This document shows, piece after piece, positions 5,740 through 8,003 of a stretch of 8,003 nt of DNA. The notes under the pieces were generated by a model that ran no database searches, was not told the origin of the DNA, and saw nothing but the letters and a program-made list of their open reading frames with translations. A program made the translations under genes and the position numbers. How positions within the stretch are numbered: position 1 is the first letter of the stretch; each line of letters opens with the position of its first letter. Source of the stretch: an uncultured Collinsella sp. (lineage in GTDB: Bacteria; Actinomycetota; Coriobacteriia; Coriobacteriales; Coriobacteriaceae); contig USBA01000084.1 of assembly GCA_900552735.1 (NCBI GenBank), positions 1 through 8,003 of the forward strand, in the 5' to 3' direction.

Positions 5740-7546
5740 GTGCCTCGCCTCCTTCCTGGGTCTGAGCTTGCGTTACGGATGCCACGGTGTCGGCCTCGAC
5801 GGCCCCTTCGCCCTCGGCAGACATCTTGTTTTGCGAGGTAAAGGTCTCGCGGTAGATCTCGCTCGTCTTAAGCAGCTCGTCGTGGTTACCGATCTGCGCG
5901 ATGCGGCCGCCCTCCATGACGATGATGCGATCGGCGTCCTGCACGGAGCTGATGCGCTGGGCGATGATGAGCTTGGTCGTGTTGGGCAGATAGCTTGCCA
6001 GCCCTGCGCGAATCTTGGCGTCGGTCTTGGTGTCGACGGCGCTGGTGGAGTCGTCCAGGATCAAGATCTTGGGGCGACGGAGCAGGGCACGCGCAATGCA
6101 CAGGCGCTGCTTCTGACCGCCGGAAACATTGGAGCCGCCCTGTTCGATCCAGGTGTCATAGCCCTTGGGGAAGCCGTCGACAAACTCATCGGCGCAGGCC
6201 AGATGCGCGGCCTCGCGGACTTCCTCGTCGGTGGCATTCGGATCGCCCCAACGCAGGTTCTCGGCAATGGTGCCGCTAAACAGTACGTTTTTCTGCAGCA
6301 CCATGGCGACCTGGTGGCGCAGCGCGTCCAGGTCGTAGTCGCGCACGTCCATGCCGCCTACGCGCACGGTGCCTTCGGTGGCGTCGTACAGGCGGGCGAT
6401 GAGGTTTACGAGCGTGGACTTGGCCGAGCCGGTGCCGCCGATGATGCCGATGGTCTCGCCGCTCTTAATGTGCAGGTCGATATCGTCGAGTGCCTGGCGC
6501 TTTGCGTGCTCGGAATACTTAAAGCTCACGTGGTCAAAGTCGATGGAGCCATCGGCGACCTCGAGCACGGGCTCGGCGGGATCGGCGATCGTGGGCTCGG
6601 CGGCCAGCACCTCGGTAATGCGGTGCGCCGATTCGTCGGCCATGGTCACCATGACAAAGATCATCGACAGCTGCATCAGGCTCATGAGGATCTGGAAGCC
6701 ATAGGTAAAGATCGAGGAGAGCTGGCCCACGTCGAACAGCGTTCCCTGGCTCGTGATGATGAGCTTGGAGCCTAGGTAGATGATGACGACGAACGCGCCG
6801 TTGACGCAGATGTTCATCATGGGGTTGTTGAAGGCGAGCAGCTTCTCGGCGCGGGTGAAGTCCATCTGGACATCGCGCGCGGCGGTGGCGAACTTCTCCT
6901 TCTCGTAGTCCTGGCGCACGTAGCTCTTGACCACGCGCATGCCGGTGACGTTTTCCTCGACCGACTCGTTGAGCGCGTCGTACTTGCGGAACACGCGGGC
7001 AAAGATCGGGCGCACCTTATAGATGATAAAGAACAGGCCAAAGCCCAGCAGCGGAATGATGACCAGGTAGACCATGGCGACGCTGCCGCCCATGGCGTAT
7101 GCCATGGTAAAGGCAAAGACCAGCACCAGCGGCGAGCGCACGGCGATGCGGATGAGCATCATAAAGGCCTGCTGCACGTTGTTGATGTCGGTGGTGAGGC
7201 GCGTGACGAGCGAGGAGCTCGAGAACTCGTCGATGTTGGCGAAGCTGAACGTCTGGATCTTGTAGAACAGGTCGTGACGCAGGTTCTTGGCAAAGCCGCA
7301 GCTGGCATGGCTGCAGGTGATGCCTGCGGCGGCGCCAAAGGCGAGTGACGTCAGCGCGATGAGTACGAGAAGGCCGGCGGTGGGCAGCATCTCGGTAACG
7401 GCAGTGCCGTCCTTGATGGCGTCGATCATGTCGGCGGTGATAAACGGGATCATCATCTGGCAGATTACCTCGCCAAGCACCAGCAGCGGCGTGGCGATCG
7501 TGACCTTCATGTAATCGCGGATGCTGCCCATAAGGGTTTTAATCAT
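5732..7546 (-). CDS. ABC half-exporter, degenerate-site subunit (BmrC/YheI-like)
   Basis: A 604-residue half-transporter with a transmembrane domain at about 15-300 and a nucleotide-binding domain at about 333-570. The ATP-site residues depart from consensus. Walker A reads GGTGSAKST (370-378), with A375 where glycine is usual. Walker B ends D498-D499, with aspartate replacing the catalytic glutamate. The switch histidine is Q530. The signature VSGGQ (474-478) is near normal. This is the pattern of the degenerate partner in heterodimeric exporters such as BmrCD, LmrCD and TM287/288. The reading frame is open for 25 more codons upstream, but I start at ATG 7546 because GGAGG lies 6 bases before it and the upstream part lies within the MarR gene. 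It overlaps MarR by 8 bases and the next ABC gene by 8 bases. The last 30 residues form a polar tail rich in E, A, T and Q. Confidence 0.93.
   Translation of the reverse strand: MIKTLMGSIRDYMKVTIATPLLVLGEVICQMMIPFITADMIDAIKDGTAVTEMLPTAGLLVLIALTSLAFGAAAGITCSHASCGFAKNLRHDLFYKIQTFSFANIDEFSSSSLVTRLTTDINNVQQAFMMLIRIAVRSPLVLVFAFTMAYAMGGSVAMVYLVIIPLLGFGLFFIIYKVRPIFARVFRKYDALNESVEENVTGMRVVKSYVRQDYEKEKFATAARDVQMDFTRAEKLLAFNNPMMNICVNGAFVVIIYLGSKLIITSQGTLFDVGQLSSIFTYGFQILMSLMQLSMIFVMVTMADESAHRITEVLAAEPTIADPAEPVLEVADGSIDFDHVSFKYSEHAKRQALDDIDLHIKSGETIGIIGGTGSAKSTLVNLIARLYDATEGTVRVGGMDVRDYDLDALRHQVAMVLQKNVLFSGTIAENLRWGDPNATDEEVREAAHLACADEFVDGFPKGYDTWIEQGGSNVSGGQKQRLCIARALLRRPKILILDDSTSAVDTKTDAKIRAGLASYLPNTTKLIIAQRISSVQDADRIIVMEGGRIAQIGNHDELLKTSEIYRETFTSQNKMSAEGEGAVEADTVASVTQAQTQEGGEAHE
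5748..5754 (-). promoter_or_regulatory. Ribosome binding site deciding the start of the second ABC gene
   Basis: AAGGAGG on the minus strand, 8 bases before ATG 5739 and inside the 3' end of the preceding gene. It supports the first methionine over the in-frame ATG at codon 18. Confidence 0.8.
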
Positions 7547-8003
7547 CCAATCCCTCCCAGGTTTCGCGGATTTTATCGAGCATATCGGCGAGGTTCTTAC
7601 GCTCATCGGGCGTGAGTGCACTAAATGCCTGCTCCCTAAAATGGATGCGGGCTGCCTGATCGATGCGGGCCTTTTTCCAGCCGATCTCGGTCAGGTGGAT
7701 GGTGAGCTGTCGCCGATCCTTGGGATTGCGGCTGCGCTCGATAAGACCGTTGACCTCGAGTTTGGATAGGATTTCGGAAAGCGATCCCGGCTTAAGGTCA
7801 AAGTGCATGCCGAGCTCTTGCTGCGACATCTCGCCGCCGGGCTGTTTGGCGAGCAGGCAGATGATGGGTGCCTTGCCGGACACACCTCCACCGTGAAAGT
7901 GCAAGTAATGGCCGAAAAAGCCCAGGTTATTGAGGATGTGCTTGGCTAGCCGGTCGTCTTCGTTGAACGCCTCGGGTGCGTCTGCTGGTTCCGCCGGGTC
8001 GCC
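7539..8003 (-). CDS. MarR-family transcriptional regulator (start beyond right edge)
   Basis: The frame is open to the end of the window, giving 154 visible residues, so the start codon lies outside. A TTG at 7904 could be mistaken for the start, but the coding sequence upstream (LAKHILNNLGFFGHY) reads as the first dimerisation helix of the family. The winged helix-turn-helix is clear: MSQQELGMHF (visible residues 59-68), recognition helix PGSLSEILSKLE (72-83), and the wing NPKDRRQL with D96-R97-R98. A C-terminal helix for dimerisation ends in GLDD. The segment before the helix is acidic and rich in P and A. The cluster HYLHFHGGG is histidine-rich. MarR proteins are usually dimeric repressors released by small phenolic or drug-like ligands. 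As the first visible gene of the exporter operon, it probably represses its own operon. Its operator would lie outside the window. Confidence 0.88.
   Translation of the reverse strand, partial: GDPAEPADAPEAFNEDDRLAKHILNNLGFFGHYLHFHGGGVSGKAPIICLLAKQPGGEMSQQELGMHFDLKPGSLSEILSKLEVNGLIERSRNPKDRRQLTIHLTEIGWKKARIDQAARIHFREQAFSALTPDERKNLADMLDKIRETWEGLDD
7553..7557 (-). promoter_or_regulatory. Ribosome binding site deciding the start of the first ABC gene
   Basis: GGAGG on the minus strand, inside the last codons of the MarR gene and 6 bases before ATG 7546. It sets the start 25 codons inside the longest open frame. Confidence 0.8.

Noticed and set aside
3763..5841. A 692-codon open frame on the plus strand opposite the downstream ABC gene
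   Set aside because: It is antisense to a gene with full ABC motifs. Its product is rich in H, G, D and V with no domain, typical of the complementary frame of GC3-rich coding DNA.
5672..6775. A 367-codon plus-strand open frame opposite the upstream ABC gene
   Set aside because: It is an antisense shadow of the nucleotide-binding domain coding region, with no family features.
7547..7621. An N-terminal extension of the upstream ABC protein by 25 codons
   Set aside because: These codons lie within the MarR C-terminus and the correct ATG has its own ribosome site. The extra residues do not look like a transporter N-terminus.

Overview
The window looks like chromosomal DNA of a high-GC, GC3-biased actinobacterium, most likely a gut Coriobacteriia of the Collinsella type. 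This rests on codon use, strong AAGGAG-type ribosome sites, the BmrCD-like exporter, and two copies of a palindrome with a GACAAAGGG...CCCTTTGT core that I associate with Collinsella intergenic regions. The genus is inferred from memory and style, not from a search.

Left half (1-3582): a catabolic-looking cassette with its regulator. Three minus-strand genes run leftward: an SDR dehydrogenase (2470 to 1589), an oxalate/formate-antiporter-like MFS carrier (1523 to 267) and a Gfo/Idh/MocA oxidoreductase that leaves the left edge (197 to 1). A LysR-type regulator (2704-3582) diverges from them across a 233-base AT-richer spacer that holds candidate promoters and several dyads. The simplest reading is that the LysR protein senses a small organic acid or sugar-derived compound and controls its import and NAD-linked conversion. 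The substrate cannot be read from the sequence.

Middle (3583-3819): a convergent spacer without a gene. It holds, in order, a palindromic repeat just after the LysR stop, a strong 13-bp hairpin with A/T tracts on both sides that should terminate both converging transcripts, and two further GC-rich dyads.

Right half (3820-8003): a leftward operon of a MarR-type repressor (enters from the right edge, 8003 to 7539) and two ABC half-exporters (7546 to 5732 and 5739 to 3820). Both junctions overlap by exactly 8 bases, which suggests tight translational coupling. The two half-transporters form a heterodimer with one normal and one degenerate ATP site, as in BmrCD, LmrCD and TM287/288. A MarR repressor in front of such a pair suggests inducible export of drugs or other amphipathic toxic compounds.

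I found no tRNA, rRNA, CRISPR array, transposase or prophage gene. The most interesting items are the covarying palindromic repeats after stop codons, the nested dyads in the SDR leader, and the asymmetric nucleotide-binding sites of the exporter. I see no convincing wholly new system.
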